NCBI GenBank assembly: GCA_023251455.1
Contig: JAHEYT010000048.1
Location: 1-64,000, forward strand
DNA: 64,000 bases
Reading direction: 5' to 3'
DNA from: Bacteroidota bacterium
GTDB taxonomy: Bacteria; Bacteroidota; Bacteroidia; Bacteroidales; Prolixibacteraceae
A model generated the notes under the pieces. It ran no database searches, was not told the origin of the DNA, and worked only from the letters and a program-made list of their open reading frames with translations. Shown here piece by piece: positions 10,878 to 20,432 of this stretch (position 1 is its first letter; each line of letters begins with the position of its first letter). A program made the translations under genes and the position numbers.

Positions 10878-10908
10878 ATTGATTGTTAAGTAATTATTAC
10901 TAATTTTG
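10878..10908 (+). promoter_or_regulatory. Promoter candidate of the EF-G2 gene
   Basis: The -7 box TAATTTTG (10901-10908) is a full consensus match; ATTG (10878-10881) stands 19 bases upstream as the -33 element. The start codon is 72 bases downstream of the -7 box, giving a 5' leader of about 65 bases. Confidence 0.55.
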
Positions 10909-10979
10909 GTCGTCTCTCAGATTTAAGGCATCAGAAAGTTGATAATGAAGTAGTAAAAAACCAATATAACTATCTAAAT

Positions 10980-13136
10980 ATGAAAGTCTATAAAACAGAT
11001 GAGGTTCGCAACATTACACTAATTGGTAATGCTGGCAGTGGGAAAACCACCCTTGCTGAAGCTATGCTTTTCGAGGGTGGAGTGATTAACCGCAGAGGTG
11101 ACGTTGGAAGTAAAAATACGGTATCCGACTACCACCTGATTGAGCAGGAATACGGCAACTCCGTATTTTCATCGCTCATGTACACTGAGGTCAACGGCAA
11201 AAAGATCAATATTCTGGACACTCCCGGGATGGACGATTTTTGCGGTGGCGTAGTTTCTTCTCTTCAGGTTGCAGCTCTTGGGCTGATGGTTGTTGACGCT
11301 TCTACCGGTATTGGAGCCGGAACAGAAGCAGCATTCCGACATGCTGAAGCTGCCAATGCCAAATTGGTTTTTGTGTTGAACCATTTGGATAATGAAAATG
11401 CCAATTACGACCAAGACATTGAAAATTTAAAAAACAAATTTGGAAACAAGGTAACCATTGTACAATATCCGGTTGAAACGGGTGTTGGTTTTAATTCCAT
11501 TATCGACGTACTGAAAATGAAAATGTATAAGTACGGTCCGGATGGTGGCAAACCTGAAGTTCTGGAGATTCCGGCTTCGGAAAAAGAACGTGCAGATGAA
11601 TTGCACAATGAACTGGCCGAAATGGCCGCTGAAAATGAAGAATCGTTAATGGAACTGTATTTCGAGCAGGGTTCATTATCGGAAGACGATATGCGAAGAG
11701 GAATGAGAATTGGAATGACTAAACGCGATTTATTTCCTGTTTTCTGCGTTTCGGCTAAAAAAAATATGGGAGTTGGACGTTTGCTCGAATTTGTATGCAA
11801 CATCGCACCTGCACCATATCAGGTTCCAATGCGTGAAATCATTCAGGGAAAACCTGTTGTAATGGACGAAAAAAGTCCAACCTCGCTGTTCGTATTTAAA
11901 ACAGCATTAGAACCACATGTTGGCGAGGTAACTTACTTCAAAGTGATGTCGGGAAAAGTAACCGAAGGAAAAGACCTTTACAACACATTCAACAACGGAA
12001 AAGAACGAATTTCACAGATTTTTGTGACTGCCGGAAAAACCCGCTACCCTGTCACTGAACTGGTGGCTGGTGATATCGGTTGCGCTGTGAAACTAAAAGA
12101 TACCAAATTCAACCAAACACTTTGCGACAAAGAACTTGACCTGAAATTTGCCCCAATTGTATTTCCTGAACCTAAATTCAGGGTTGCCATTAAAGCTGTT
12201 TCGGAAACTGACGATGAAAAAGTAGGCGAAATCCTTCATAAAATACAAGATGAAGATCCAACCTATATCGTTAATTATTTCAAGGAGCTCAAACAATTGA
12301 TTGTTGAAGGCCAGGGAGAATATCACCTGAATACATTAAAATGGAATTTCGATCACATTCATAAAATTGACATCGAATTTAAGTCTCCAAAAATTCCATA
12401 CCGCGAAACCATTACTAAGTCGGCAATGGGCGATTACCGCCACAAAAAACAATCGGGTGGATCGGGTCAGTTTGGAGAGGTTCACATGATTATTGAACCG
12501 TTTGAAGAAGGCAGCCAGCCTAAAAGCATGTTTATCATGAATGGCAAAGAACAGAAAATTTCGGTTCGCGACACCCAGGAAACGCCACTGCCTTGGGGCG
12601 GAAAACTGGTTTTCCACAATTGCATTGTGGGAGGTTCAATCGACCTCCGTTTCCTTCCTGCCATTCTTAAAGGTATCATGGAGAAAATGGAAGAAGGTCC
12701 GCTTACTGGTTCGTATGCCCGCGATATCCGCGTGTATATCTACGATGGTAAAATGCACCCGGTTGACTCCAACGAAATCTCTTTCCGACTGGCTGGTCGT
12801 AATGCGTTCAGTATTGCTTTCAAGGATGCCGGCGCCAAAATTCTTGAGCCAATTTACGACTTGGATGTTTGGGTACAGAGCGACCGCATGGGTGATGTTA
12901 TGAGTGACCTGCAAGGCCGCCGTGCATTGATCATGGGTATGGGCAGCGAAAAAGGCTATGAAAAAATTACAGCCCGTGTTCCACTGAAAGAAATGAATAA
13001 ATACTCAACTTCACTGAGTTCATTGACCGGTGGCCGTGGGGTTTTCAACATGAAATTTGCCGCCTACGAAAAAGTACCTCAAGAAGTACAGGAAGAACTT
13101 TTGGCAGCTTATGCAGCCGAAGCAAAAGAGGAATAA
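10980..13136 (+). CDS. EF-G paralogue (EF-G2 type) lacking the catalytic histidine
   Basis: 718 residues with the full EF-G domain order. The P-loop GNAGSGKT (residues 16-23) is intact, but three other GTPase signatures differ from canonical EF-G: switch I RGIT is replaced by YGNS, DTPGH is DTPGM (residues 80-84), so the catalytic His is Met, and NKMD is NHLD (134-137). Domain IV and V sequences remain well conserved, which argues for ribosome binding. In Bacteroides thetaiotaomicron an EF-G2 paralogue has been reported to support translation without GTP hydrolysis and to matter for gut fitness (from memory). This gene is very likely its orthologue. It is monocistronic, with its own promoter and terminator. 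Confidence 0.9.
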   Translation: MKVYKTDEVRNITLIGNAGSGKTTLAEAMLFEGGVINRRGDVGSKNTVSDYHLIEQEYGNSVFSSLMYTEVNGKKINILDTPGMDDFCGGVVSSLQVAALGLMVVDASTGIGAGTEAAFRHAEAANAKLVFVLNHLDNENANYDQDIENLKNKFGNKVTIVQYPVETGVGFNSIIDVLKMKMYKYGPDGGKPEVLEIPASEKERADELHNELAEMAAENEESLMELYFEQGSLSEDDMRRGMRIGMTKRDLFPVFCVSAKKNMGVGRLLEFVCNIAPAPYQVPMREIIQGKPVVMDEKSPTSLFVFKTALEPHVGEVTYFKVMSGKVTEGKDLYNTFNNGKERISQIFVTAGKTRYPVTELVAGDIGCAVKLKDTKFNQTLCDKELDLKFAPIVFPEPKFRVAIKAVSETDDEKVGEILHKIQDEDPTYIVNYFKELKQLIVEGQGEYHLNTLKWNFDHIHKIDIEFKSPKIPYRETITKSAMGDYRHKKQSGGSGQFGEVHMIIEPFEEGSQPKSMFIMNGKEQKISVRDTQETPLPWGGKLVFHNCIVGGSIDLRFLPAILKGIMEKMEEGPLTGSYARDIRVYIYDGKMHPVDSNEISFRLAGRNAFSIAFKDAGAKILEPIYDLDVWVQSDRMGDVMSDLQGRRALIMGMGSEKGYEKITARVPLKEMNKYSTSLSSLTGGRGVFNMKFAAYEKVPQEVQEELLAAYAAEAKEE

Positions 13137-13173
13137 AGCCAATTTTATCTTATCTGATATTTACTAAAACGAG

Positions 13174-13202
13174 AAAACCCGGGAATGCCAACCGGGTTTT
13201 TC
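13174..13202 (+). terminator. Intrinsic terminator after the EF-G2 gene
   Basis: Hairpin with arms AAAACCCGG (13174-13182) and CCGGGTTTT (13192-13200), a 9-base loop, and continuing T residues. It lies 37 bases after the stop codon and probably also works for the converging flippase gene. Confidence 0.75.
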
Positions 13203-13225
13203 TGTTTCTTTAAGAAGTGTCCTTT

Positions 13226-14482
13226 TTACTTCGACAAGCTCTCGGGATAATTTAAATACTCCGATTCTGGCAACTCGGATACTTCTTTATATGTCAGGTT
13301 TTTGTTCGTTTTGTAAAAGGCAAAAAATAAATAAACTGAAGAACTCAGGTAGGAAACGGATGTTACAATGCAAGCTCCTTTAAGGCTCCACAATGGAATT
13401 AAAATGACCGAAAGAAAGATAGTAAATACTAACCCTATGGTGGATTTTACAATCAGCACCCGCATTTGATTTAAAGCGGCGAAATAATGCCCGTAAACAT
13501 TCGATACCGCAATTGACAGAATCCCAGGCATCAAAAAGAATAACAATTGTTTGATCGTGCTGAAATCTTTTCCGAAAACAAAGCCAAAAACCCAGGATGG
13601 AATGACTGCCAAAACAATAAGCATGGCAAGGGTTGCATAAAAGCTGAGTTTAACTGACTTTTTGGTCAACTCAATTGCACTGACTGGATTATCGAGGTTT
13701 ACAATTTTTGAATATTGTACCGTTGTGATACTCTTAGCCATCAACCAGATAGACTCAGAAACTACAATTGCAACAGAAAATAAACCAACAGAAGTAATGT
13801 CCTGATAGTACAAAATGAAAAAATAAGACAGCCGGTAGTTTAAAAACTGGATGAAATAACTCAATTCATTTTTCCAACCATAGCCAAATACCTTTTTAAC
13901 CACACCCGTTGAAATCCCGATCTCTTTTTTTGCCAGATACTTACGAATAAAAATCAGGCTAATAAAAAACACGACAGCTTGCGACAGAAAATAACTAAAC
14001 AAATAGCCGTTTACCGTTCGGTTCTTGAACAAGTATATAAAGCCAAGACTGAAAATCAGCAGTAAAAACGGCGGAATGAGGCTGAAAATATTGAAGAGTT
14101 GTATTTTTTCCTTTCCTATAAATATTAATAAATTGAGTGCCAGAAAGGAAGTGATAAGAGTCAGGGGCAAAAGGATGAAATAGCTTTGTTGAGTATGGAG
14201 AAATGAAAAAACAAATGCGCCAATGGTTGTCGAAAGAATGATCCAGATTACAGCAGGTAAAATTAACCGGGACAACCCGACTTTATTCATAAAGTAAACA
14301 ATACTGTTTCCCCCCAAGATATTATTGAATATGACGATAATGGCCAAATCAGCCATTATGATGGAGATCAATCCCCTACCCTCCAACCCAAAATAATTGG
14401 TTGTTAAAGTAAGTACAGCAAAGTTTATAAAAAGTATAAGTACTTTAGAAACAAAGGTCTTGAAGATGTTTTGTAGAAACAT
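13226..14482 (-). CDS. Polysaccharide flippase-like membrane protein (Wzx/MATE type)
   Basis: 418 residues from the ATG at 14482 (MFLQNIFKTFVSK). A longer frame starts at 14533 but would overlap the upstream glycosyltransferase gene by 44 bases. About 12-14 hydrophobic segments cover the whole length, with the pattern of oligosaccharide flippases that move undecaprenyl-linked sugars across the inner membrane. The family call rests on topology and general resemblance rather than on a catalytic motif. It lies 7 bases after a glycosyltransferase gene, which supports a role in cell-surface glycan export. Confidence 0.75.
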   Translation of the reverse strand: MFLQNIFKTFVSKVLILFINFAVLTLTTNYFGLEGRGLISIIMADLAIIVIFNNILGGNSIVYFMNKVGLSRLILPAVIWIILSTTIGAFVFSFLHTQQSYFILLPLTLITSFLALNLLIFIGKEKIQLFNIFSLIPPFLLLIFSLGFIYLFKNRTVNGYLFSYFLSQAVVFFISLIFIRKYLAKKEIGISTGVVKKVFGYGWKNELSYFIQFLNYRLSYFFILYYQDITSVGLFSVAIVVSESIWLMAKSITTVQYSKIVNLDNPVSAIELTKKSVKLSFYATLAMLIVLAVIPSWVFGFVFGKDFSTIKQLLFFLMPGILSIAVSNVYGHYFAALNQMRVLIVKSTIGLVFTIFLSVILIPLWSLKGACIVTSVSYLSSSVYLFFAFYKTNKNLTYKEVSELPESEYLNYPESLSK

Positions 14483-14489
14483 ATATTGC

Positions 14490-15629
14490 TCAGGATTGAA
14501 ACTTAGATATAAAATCGACAAACCGAGGTTCAATAATGCCCCAGTGGTATTTTTCTTCCCCCAATTTTCTGGCTACCTGACTATGCTGTTGGTATAAATC
14601 CGGATGTTCAATATAGTTAGTGATGTAGTCAGATATCATTTCAGAATCAGTAGGATCGACAAAATAACCAAATTTATTTACATCAATTTCACGTTTAATT
14701 GCTTTAAGTTGAGTGTAAACAACAGGCTTGCCACATGCTGCGTAATAAAACACCTTTATCGCTAAACAACGATTATTTTCGAAATCCAATTTTCGAAGAT
14801 CAAAGAGAATATCCACGTCATGCAACTGATCCGAAAAGGTTTCGAAGTCTTGCTTCCCCAGAATTTCTATCTCTATATCTTCAGCCTGCAGGCATAATTT
14901 ATCGAATGTATTTTTTTCAGTCTCGCTTAAGCACCACCCAATAATCTTCAACTTAACAACAGTTTCAGGGCTTTTACGTTTTAATGCTGTTGCCACTGCA
15001 AAAAAATTCCTGATCCCTTTTTCCACACTTATTTTTCCGGTATAACCCAGACATATTTTGCCGGGATTTAGTTTCGATTCCTGATAGTTTATAGATTTCA
15101 AATCGGGATAATAGCTAACCAACGACCACTTTTTATACCCAAACAGAAATCGGTATGGTAAACTTTTATAATGCTCTCCAAAGATAAATCCATCGCAACA
15201 AGACGATGTGTATAAATTGACAATCAACAACTTCAAAAAAGTAAAAATCTGTTTATAAAACGGCAGGCCTTCCAGATTCTTCTTCGACGGATACCATTCA
15301 GTAACATCATAGATAATCTTTACTTTCTGCTGAACTGTCTTTTTATATTTAAGTGCTGCAATAATAGGCAGGGGCTCGGAACAAATAATCAGTTCAGGAT
15401 TGAATTTCAGTAAAGATTGCTTGAAAAATTCAAACTTCCTTTTCTTGTCTGAGGCATGGTTATTATCACTTACAACAGCAATATCGTCAATTGTAGTTCT
15501 AATATTTTCGGTACTCGAAATAATAACAACTTTAAAAGTTTTGGCAAGCGACTTGGCCTGATGATAAAAAATACGGTCATCAAATGGAGAGTGTGTGGAG
15601 GTCAAAAAGGCGACAGTGCAGATTTCCAT
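14490..15629 (-). CDS. Glycosyltransferase (GT-B fold, GT4-like)
   Basis: 379 residues. It starts MEICTVAFLTSTHSPFDDRI. The C-terminal half holds the nucleotide-sugar-binding region (LGYTGKISVEKGIRNFF, then FDLRKLDFENNRCLAIKVFY and AACGKPVVYTQ). The usual E-x7-E region is represented by ENNRCLAIKVFYYAACGKPV. It likely adds a sugar to a surface glycan on the cytoplasmic side. The gene is directly followed by the flippase, so the two form a small glycan module; no other biosynthesis genes are present. Confidence 0.75.
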   Translation of the reverse strand: MEICTVAFLTSTHSPFDDRIFYHQAKSLAKTFKVVIISSTENIRTTIDDIAVVSDNNHASDKKRKFEFFKQSLLKFNPELIICSEPLPIIAALKYKKTVQQKVKIIYDVTEWYPSKKNLEGLPFYKQIFTFLKLLIVNLYTSSCCDGFIFGEHYKSLPYRFLFGYKKWSLVSYYPDLKSINYQESKLNPGKICLGYTGKISVEKGIRNFFAVATALKRKSPETVVKLKIIGWCLSETEKNTFDKLCLQAEDIEIEILGKQDFETFSDQLHDVDILFDLRKLDFENNRCLAIKVFYYAACGKPVVYTQLKAIKREIDVNKFGYFVDPTDSEMISDYITNYIEHPDLYQQHSQVARKLGEEKYHWGIIEPRFVDFISKFQS

Positions 15630-15692
15630 TTTCCGAATAGGTTAAAACTCAAGTTAAAACACTGACAACATTATGGATTGAAAATTAATAAA

Positions 15693-17018
15693 TTACTTTC
15701 CCCTGAACAAATGAAAGAACCCATTTTCCTTTCGTCTCTCCCCGTCGCGACCCACGCCTTCTGCAACCCAGAAATACACACCCGGAGTTGCCATTTGTCC
15801 GCCAACCTTGCCGTTCCAAACCGACTGGGGAACTGAAGTTGCAGTGTTATAAAATCCCTGTACATTGTTGCTTTCCCAAACATGCAAAACCTTCCCCCAA
15901 CGATTAAAAATCGTCAACTTAACCGTTTTCATCGAGAAAAATTTGACCGCAAAAGTATCGTTATTGCCGTTTCCATCGGGTGTAAAAACATTCGGAGCAT
16001 CAATGAACGAAGAATCGGCAACAATATAATCCTTCATGTAGAAATAATCAGTACAAGTAGTTGATTGAGATACTTTTTTCGAAACCAGCTTCACTTTGTA
16101 AGCGCCGGTTTCTTCATAGGTGTAAACCGGATTATCGCTGTAAATAATATCCTGAATACTGTCTTTAAAAGTACCAGCCTTAATTTCATCCTTTATTTTC
16201 TGAAGATCTTTGTAGAAATACCATTCATATTTACCAGCATCACCGTTTTCAGATGTATTGGTGAAAGTAACAGTTAAAGGCACCTCTATTTTACTTGGAT
16301 CACTCTTTTTTTCCTGTCCTTCTAACTTGTATTCAAATGATGCTTTTGTTACAATCGAAATGTACTGAACATCGGCATTTCCGACACATCCAAACTTGTC
16401 GGTAACTGTTAATGTACAAGTTGTATTTTTAGTTGGAGGTTCAACGATCGTGGATTTCAATACCGCACTAACCACACCACCATCTAATGACCATTTAACG
16501 TTAATATCTTTCCCCAATTCCTTTGGCATTTTGGTCGCTAAATCGACATAAGTAATCTTTGGTGAATCAAAAGTTCCATTCAAAGTAAATGAGTTGCAAT
16601 CTGAATCAGTGATCTCAGCGCTGGGCACGATGTAATTATTAATCACCCAAGCCGTATAGGTTTTAGCTCCGGAAGTCGTGGTAATATTAACACGGTAACC
16701 GCCATCAGCCAGATTTGAAATAGTTGATGTTTGATTGCCTGATTGATCGCTGGAGTAGAAATCAAATATGCCCGTTGCTGTGTTATATTTCTGCCATTCA
16801 AAATTTCCGGTTTCGCCCTGCGGATAACTGGCTATCAACATAGCGTTTAGCTCATTCTTTTCTCCGCAGAAAACATGAATATTATCCTGCGCACCACTCG
16901 AATATTCGGTAGGAACAACATCATCGGCAACCGAAGTGATTTGTGAAAAACCTGCCTCAGAAACCAAAAGCAGACAAGCAAAAAAGAGAATTCCAACCAG
17001 TATTTTTGTGAAGTTCAT
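15693..17018 (-). CDS. Secreted protein with PKD-like region and T9SS type B sorting domain
   Basis: 441 residues. A signal peptide covers residues 1-25 (ILVGILFFACLLLVSEAGF, then SQ). Ig/PKD-like repeats follow, including one near residues 230-330 (VPLTVTFTNTSENGDAGKYE). The C-terminal domain begins at APNVFTPDGNGNNDTF and contains LTIFNRWGKVL and TPGVYFWVAEG, the hallmarks of the gliding-motility-associated sorting domain (CHU_C) recognised by the type 9 secretion system. The protein is therefore exported to the cell surface or released. No T9SS machinery gene is in the window. It precedes the glycosyltransferase gene by 63 bases. Confidence 0.88.
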   Translation of the reverse strand: MNFTKILVGILFFACLLLVSEAGFSQITSVADDVVPTEYSSGAQDNIHVFCGEKNELNAMLIASYPQGETGNFEWQKYNTATGIFDFYSSDQSGNQTSTISNLADGGYRVNITTTSGAKTYTAWVINNYIVPSAEITDSDCNSFTLNGTFDSPKITYVDLATKMPKELGKDINVKWSLDGGVVSAVLKSTIVEPPTKNTTCTLTVTDKFGCVGNADVQYISIVTKASFEYKLEGQEKKSDPSKIEVPLTVTFTNTSENGDAGKYEWYFYKDLQKIKDEIKAGTFKDSIQDIIYSDNPVYTYEETGAYKVKLVSKKVSQSTTCTDYFYMKDYIVADSSFIDAPNVFTPDGNGNNDTFAVKFFSMKTVKLTIFNRWGKVLHVWESNNVQGFYNTATSVPQSVWNGKVGGQMATPGVYFWVAEGVGRDGERRKENGFFHLFRGK

Positions 17019-17179
17019 GTGTCATTATTTAACGATTCACAATATTAACGCTAAAAATTGATTTATCTTTTGTGACCCTTGAAATTTTCCGGATTGGAAT
17101 CTTACACCCTCAGACTTTCGTTATGAAAATATTGTTTAAAACTACTTTCTTTGTAACCCTGAATTCAGGAAAACAGTTT

Positions 17180-17187
17180 TACTTTTG
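17180..17187 (+). promoter_or_regulatory. -7 box candidate of the helicase gene
   Basis: TACTTTTG matches the TAnnTTTG consensus and lies 25 bases before the GTG start. A TTTG at 17150-17153 is 26 bases upstream, longer than the usual spacing. Confidence 0.35.
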
Positions 17188-17212
17188 GTGACCATTTTAG
17201 AAGATAGAAACA

Positions 17213-19528
17213 GTGCAGAATTATTTAGACGGATTGAATGAAACACAGAGGCTTGCCGTAGAAAATATCCATGGCGCTTCATTGATTATTGCCGGTGCAG
17301 GATCGGGAAAGACCAGGGTTTTAACCTACCGGATAACTCATCTTTTAAAAAACGGCGTTAAACCAGGGTCCATTCTGGCACTGACTTTTACCAACAAGGC
17401 TGCTCGTGAGATGAAAGAACGTATTGCCACCATGGTGGGGCAAAATACGTCGCGACATTTGTGGATGGGGACTTTTCACTCCATTTTTTCGCGGATATTA
17501 CGGACTGAAGCTGAACTCATTGGATACCCCTCAACCTTTACCATTTACGATTCGGCCGATTCTAAAAACCTGATTAAAAGCATCATCAAGGACATGAGCC
17601 TCGATGATAAAACATACAAACCCAATGTTGTTGCGTCGCGAATTTCGGCTGCGAAAAACAACCTGGTTTCTTCTGAAGTTTATTCAACATTGCCTGAAAC
17701 TGCCGAATACGACCAAAGCATCAAAATGCCGTTAATCGGTGTAATTTATAAAGAATACGCGAAACGCTGCTTTCTGGCCGGGGCCATGGACTTTGACGAT
17801 TTGCTACTCAAAACCAATGCTTTGCTCAGGAATCATCCCGAAATTTTAGCCAAGTACCAGCGAATCTTCGAATACATTCTGGTTGACGAGTACCAGGATA
17901 CGAACCACTCGCAGTACATGATCATTAAAAAGCTGGCGGCTAACCACAACAACATTTGCGTGGTGGGCGACGATGCCCAAAGTATATACTCGTTCCGTGG
18001 CGCCCGAATCGAGAATATCCTGAATTTCCAGAAAGATTACCCAGACCATAAAGTTTTTAAACTGGAGCAGAATTACCGCTCTACCCAAAATATTGTAGAT
18101 GCCGCCAACAGCGTCATCGCTAAAAATAAACGGCAACTTCAGAAAAATGTCTTCTCTGAAAAAGAAAAAGGTACACTCATTAAAGTATTGAGCGCCATTA
18201 CCGATAACGAAGAAGGCTACCTGGTTGCTAATGAAATCGGCGACACCCGGATGCGCGAACATTACCAGTTTTCGGATTATGCCATTCTGTACCGCACCAA
18301 TGCGCAGTCGCGTATTTTTGAGGAATCGCTCCGGAAACGGAATATTCCATATAAAATCTATGGCGGACTTTCATTTTATCAGCGTAAGGAAATCAAGGAT
18401 TTGCTCAGCTATTTCCGACTGGTAATCAACCCAAAAGACAATGAAGCGTTCAAACGAATCATCAACTATCCGGCGCGTGGGATCGGCCAAACCAGTCTCG
18501 CCAAGCTCGAACAGTTTGCGGCACAAAACAACCTCTGCATCTGGGAATTTGCCACCAATATTCCGCTTTTGCTCAGCGAATTCAACAAAGGAACTGCGGC
18601 CAAAATAAACGAATTCACCCGTCTGATTGAAGTTTTCAGGGAAAAACTGGAAACCCATAATGCCTTTGAATTGGCCAGCGAAATTGCCACCGGTTCTGAA
18701 ATCATGAAAGATCTTTACAAAGATCAGACTCCGGAAGGTGTCAGCCGGTTCGAAAACATTCAGGAATTACTGAATGGTATTCAGGAGTTTTCGATTTCGG
18801 CACGCGAAGAAGGAACACCAGGTCAATTGAACAACTACATGGAAGATGTGGCGCTGCTGACCGATCAGGATAGCGATAAACCGGAAGACACCGACCGCGT
18901 AACCATGATGACCATCCACTCGGCCAAAGGTTTGGAATTTAAGAGCGTTTTCATTGTTGGTGTTGAGGAAAATCTTTTCCCATCGAACCAGAACGGGCAA
19001 AAAACGATGGAAGATTTTGAAGAAGAGCGTCGTTTGTTTTATGTCGCTCTGACTCGCGCCGAACAACATGTTTACCTGAGTTATGCCCGTCAACGGTACA
19101 AATGGGGGAAACTGGAGTTCTGCAACAAAAGTCGGTTTATCGACGAAATTGATCCGCAATACCTTGACATGCCGCAAGAAAAAGATCCGGTTTTCTACAA
19201 CGACAATCAGGATATTTCTTTCGGCACGCCTAAACCCAAGCCGCAAAGCGCAATGGCTCCGGGACTTCGGGCATCTGCGACGAGTCAGCCTGATATGTTC
19301 CGCAAATTAACCAAACTGCGCGAAGCGAAGAGTGCGACAGATGCTTTTGAATATAGCAATCCGGAAGATATTCAGGCCGGAATGCTGGTGGAGCATCAGC
19401 GTTTTGGACGTGGAAAAGTACTGCAAATGGAAGGCAAATCGCCCGACATTCAGGCAACCGTATTTTTTCAGAATACAGGAAAAAAACAACTTCTGCTAAA
19501 ATTTGCTAAACTCCGGATCATCAGTTAG
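17213..19528 (+). CDS. pcrA: UvrD/PcrA-type superfamily 1 DNA helicase
   Basis: 771 residues starting at a GTG codon (MQNYLDGLNETQRLAV), supported by the Q-motif immediately following. Helicase motifs are all visible: AGAGSGKT (27-34), TFTNKAAREM, VDEYQDTNHSQ, VVGDDAQSIYSFRGA, VTMMTIHSAKGLEF and RRLFYVALTRAEQ. The C-terminal GMLVEHQRFGRGKV segment is the PcrA-type RNA-polymerase-interacting tail. It unwinds DNA 3' to 5' in nucleotide excision repair, mismatch repair and removal of RecA filaments. Gene symbol uvrD would be equally acceptable. Confidence 0.93.
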   Translation: MQNYLDGLNETQRLAVENIHGASLIIAGAGSGKTRVLTYRITHLLKNGVKPGSILALTFTNKAAREMKERIATMVGQNTSRHLWMGTFHSIFSRILRTEAELIGYPSTFTIYDSADSKNLIKSIIKDMSLDDKTYKPNVVASRISAAKNNLVSSEVYSTLPETAEYDQSIKMPLIGVIYKEYAKRCFLAGAMDFDDLLLKTNALLRNHPEILAKYQRIFEYILVDEYQDTNHSQYMIIKKLAANHNNICVVGDDAQSIYSFRGARIENILNFQKDYPDHKVFKLEQNYRSTQNIVDAANSVIAKNKRQLQKNVFSEKEKGTLIKVLSAITDNEEGYLVANEIGDTRMREHYQFSDYAILYRTNAQSRIFEESLRKRNIPYKIYGGLSFYQRKEIKDLLSYFRLVINPKDNEAFKRIINYPARGIGQTSLAKLEQFAAQNNLCIWEFATNIPLLLSEFNKGTAAKINEFTRLIEVFREKLETHNAFELASEIATGSEIMKDLYKDQTPEGVSRFENIQELLNGIQEFSISAREEGTPGQLNNYMEDVALLTDQDSDKPEDTDRVTMMTIHSAKGLEFKSVFIVGVEENLFPSNQNGQKTMEDFEEERRLFYVALTRAEQHVYLSYARQRYKWGKLEFCNKSRFIDEIDPQYLDMPQEKDPVFYNDNQDISFGTPKPKPQSAMAPGLRASATSQPDMFRKLTKLREAKSATDAFEYSNPEDIQAGMLVEHQRFGRGKVLQMEGKSPDIQATVFFQNTGKKQLLLKFAKLRIIS

Positions 19529-19534
19529 GGAAAT

Positions 19535-19586
19535 AGTCATTAGAAAATGGTTATTTGGAAAATTTTTTTGCCCTTTTCTAATGACT
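19535..19586. repeat. Inverted repeat with 13-bp arms
   Basis: Arms AGTCATTAGAAAA (19535-19547) and TTTTCTAATGACT (19574-19586) are perfect complements around a 26-base loop. Further copies of the word CTAATGA/AATGAC follow to 19620. It may act as a terminator after the helicase gene, but the T-run is inside the loop rather than after the stem. Similar AGTCATT-rich filler occurs at 21750-21775 and 59015-59035. Confidence 0.5.
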
Positions 19587-19729
19587 AATGACTTTTTTCT
19601 AATGATTAATGACAAATGACAAAGAAATTTTTGCTTAATTTGCATCGAATTCTTCTTTATCCTGCTTATCTGTACCGATTTCCTTTTTGAGATAACAGCC
19701 TGATTTTAAGAAAAACTTTATTTATTTAC

Positions 19730-20368
19730 ATGGATTATAATTCAAGTCGTAGTAAGTTGGCTCTACCTGAGTATGGAAGAAACTTACAAAATATGGTCAA
19801 TCACATCATGACCATTGAAGATCGCAATGAGAGAAACAGAGCCGCCCGAACTATTATTGACATTATGGGTATGATGTATCCATATCTTCGCGACATTAAC
19901 GATTTCAAGCACAAGCTTTGGGACCATTTGGCAATTATGACTAATTTTAAATTAGACATTGACTATCCGTATGCTCCCCCATCTCCTGAGTTTTTCAACA
20001 CACCTCCGCTTCGGATTCCTTATGATAATAATAAAATCAGATATCGTCACTACGGAAAAACGATCGAAACTTTAATTGAAAAGGCGGCAGTTTACGAAGA
20101 CGAAAAGGAACGCGATTTGTTGATTAAGCTGATTGCCAATCACATGAAGAAAAGTTATGTGATGTGGAACAAGGATTCGGTTACCGACGATAAAATACTG
20201 GCAGATATCGAAGAGATCTCGAAGGGAAAAATTAAATGCAACGATTTAACGCTGACTGAAACCAAAGATATCTTATTCCGGAATCAGAAAAAGCCAATGC
20301 CGGTTAACAACAATAATCCCGGACGAAAATTCCAGAAAAACGACGACCGTAAAAAGCCCAGACAATAA
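19730..20368 (+). CDS. DUF4290 family protein
   Basis: 212 residues. It starts MDYNSSRSKLALPEYGRNLQ and matches the Bacteroidota-specific DUF4290 family as I know it, usually found directly upstream of murA. It is mostly helical, without signal peptide or membrane segment, and ends in a basic low-complexity tail rich in Asn, Lys and Arg. The function is not known. It lies 64 bases before murA on the same strand and is probably co-transcribed with it. Confidence 0.8.
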   Translation: MDYNSSRSKLALPEYGRNLQNMVNHIMTIEDRNERNRAARTIIDIMGMMYPYLRDINDFKHKLWDHLAIMTNFKLDIDYPYAPPSPEFFNTPPLRIPYDNNKIRYRHYGKTIETLIEKAAVYEDEKERDLLIKLIANHMKKSYVMWNKDSVTDDKILADIEEISKGKIKCNDLTLTETKDILFRNQKKPMPVNNNNPGRKFQKNDDRKKPRQ

Positions 20369-20432
20369 ATTACCCAATCGGGTAAGAAGCGCTTAACAGG
20401 TATTAATTCCAGAAACATCGTATTTTCATCGG

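Larger units (their letters stand above)
10431..10979. other. 549-base divergent intergenic region
   Basis: AT-rich, between the exporter gene (minus) and the EF-G2 gene (plus). I looked for a small double-glycine precursor on both strands and found only very short frames (15 codons or fewer). Visible are a -7-like box for each side, a short inverted repeat with arms AAATCCA/TGGATTT (about 10616-10645) and arms CGAGA/TCTCG (10507-10526). The long 5' region suggests regulated expression on one side. Confidence 0.5.

Noticed and set aside
10431-10979. Double-glycine precursor peptide for the C39 exporter
   Set aside because: Only very short frames were seen on either strand, none with a GG site preceded by a typical leader.
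10980-13136. Ribosomal protection (TetM/TetQ-type) tetracycline resistance gene
   Set aside because: The length and domain sequence follow EF-G, and the degenerate GTPase motifs fit EF-G2 rather than Tet proteins, which keep DTPGH.
14483-14533. 17-codon extension of the flippase gene
   Set aside because: It overlaps the glycosyltransferase gene by 44 bases, while the ATG at 14482 gives a normal 7-base gap.
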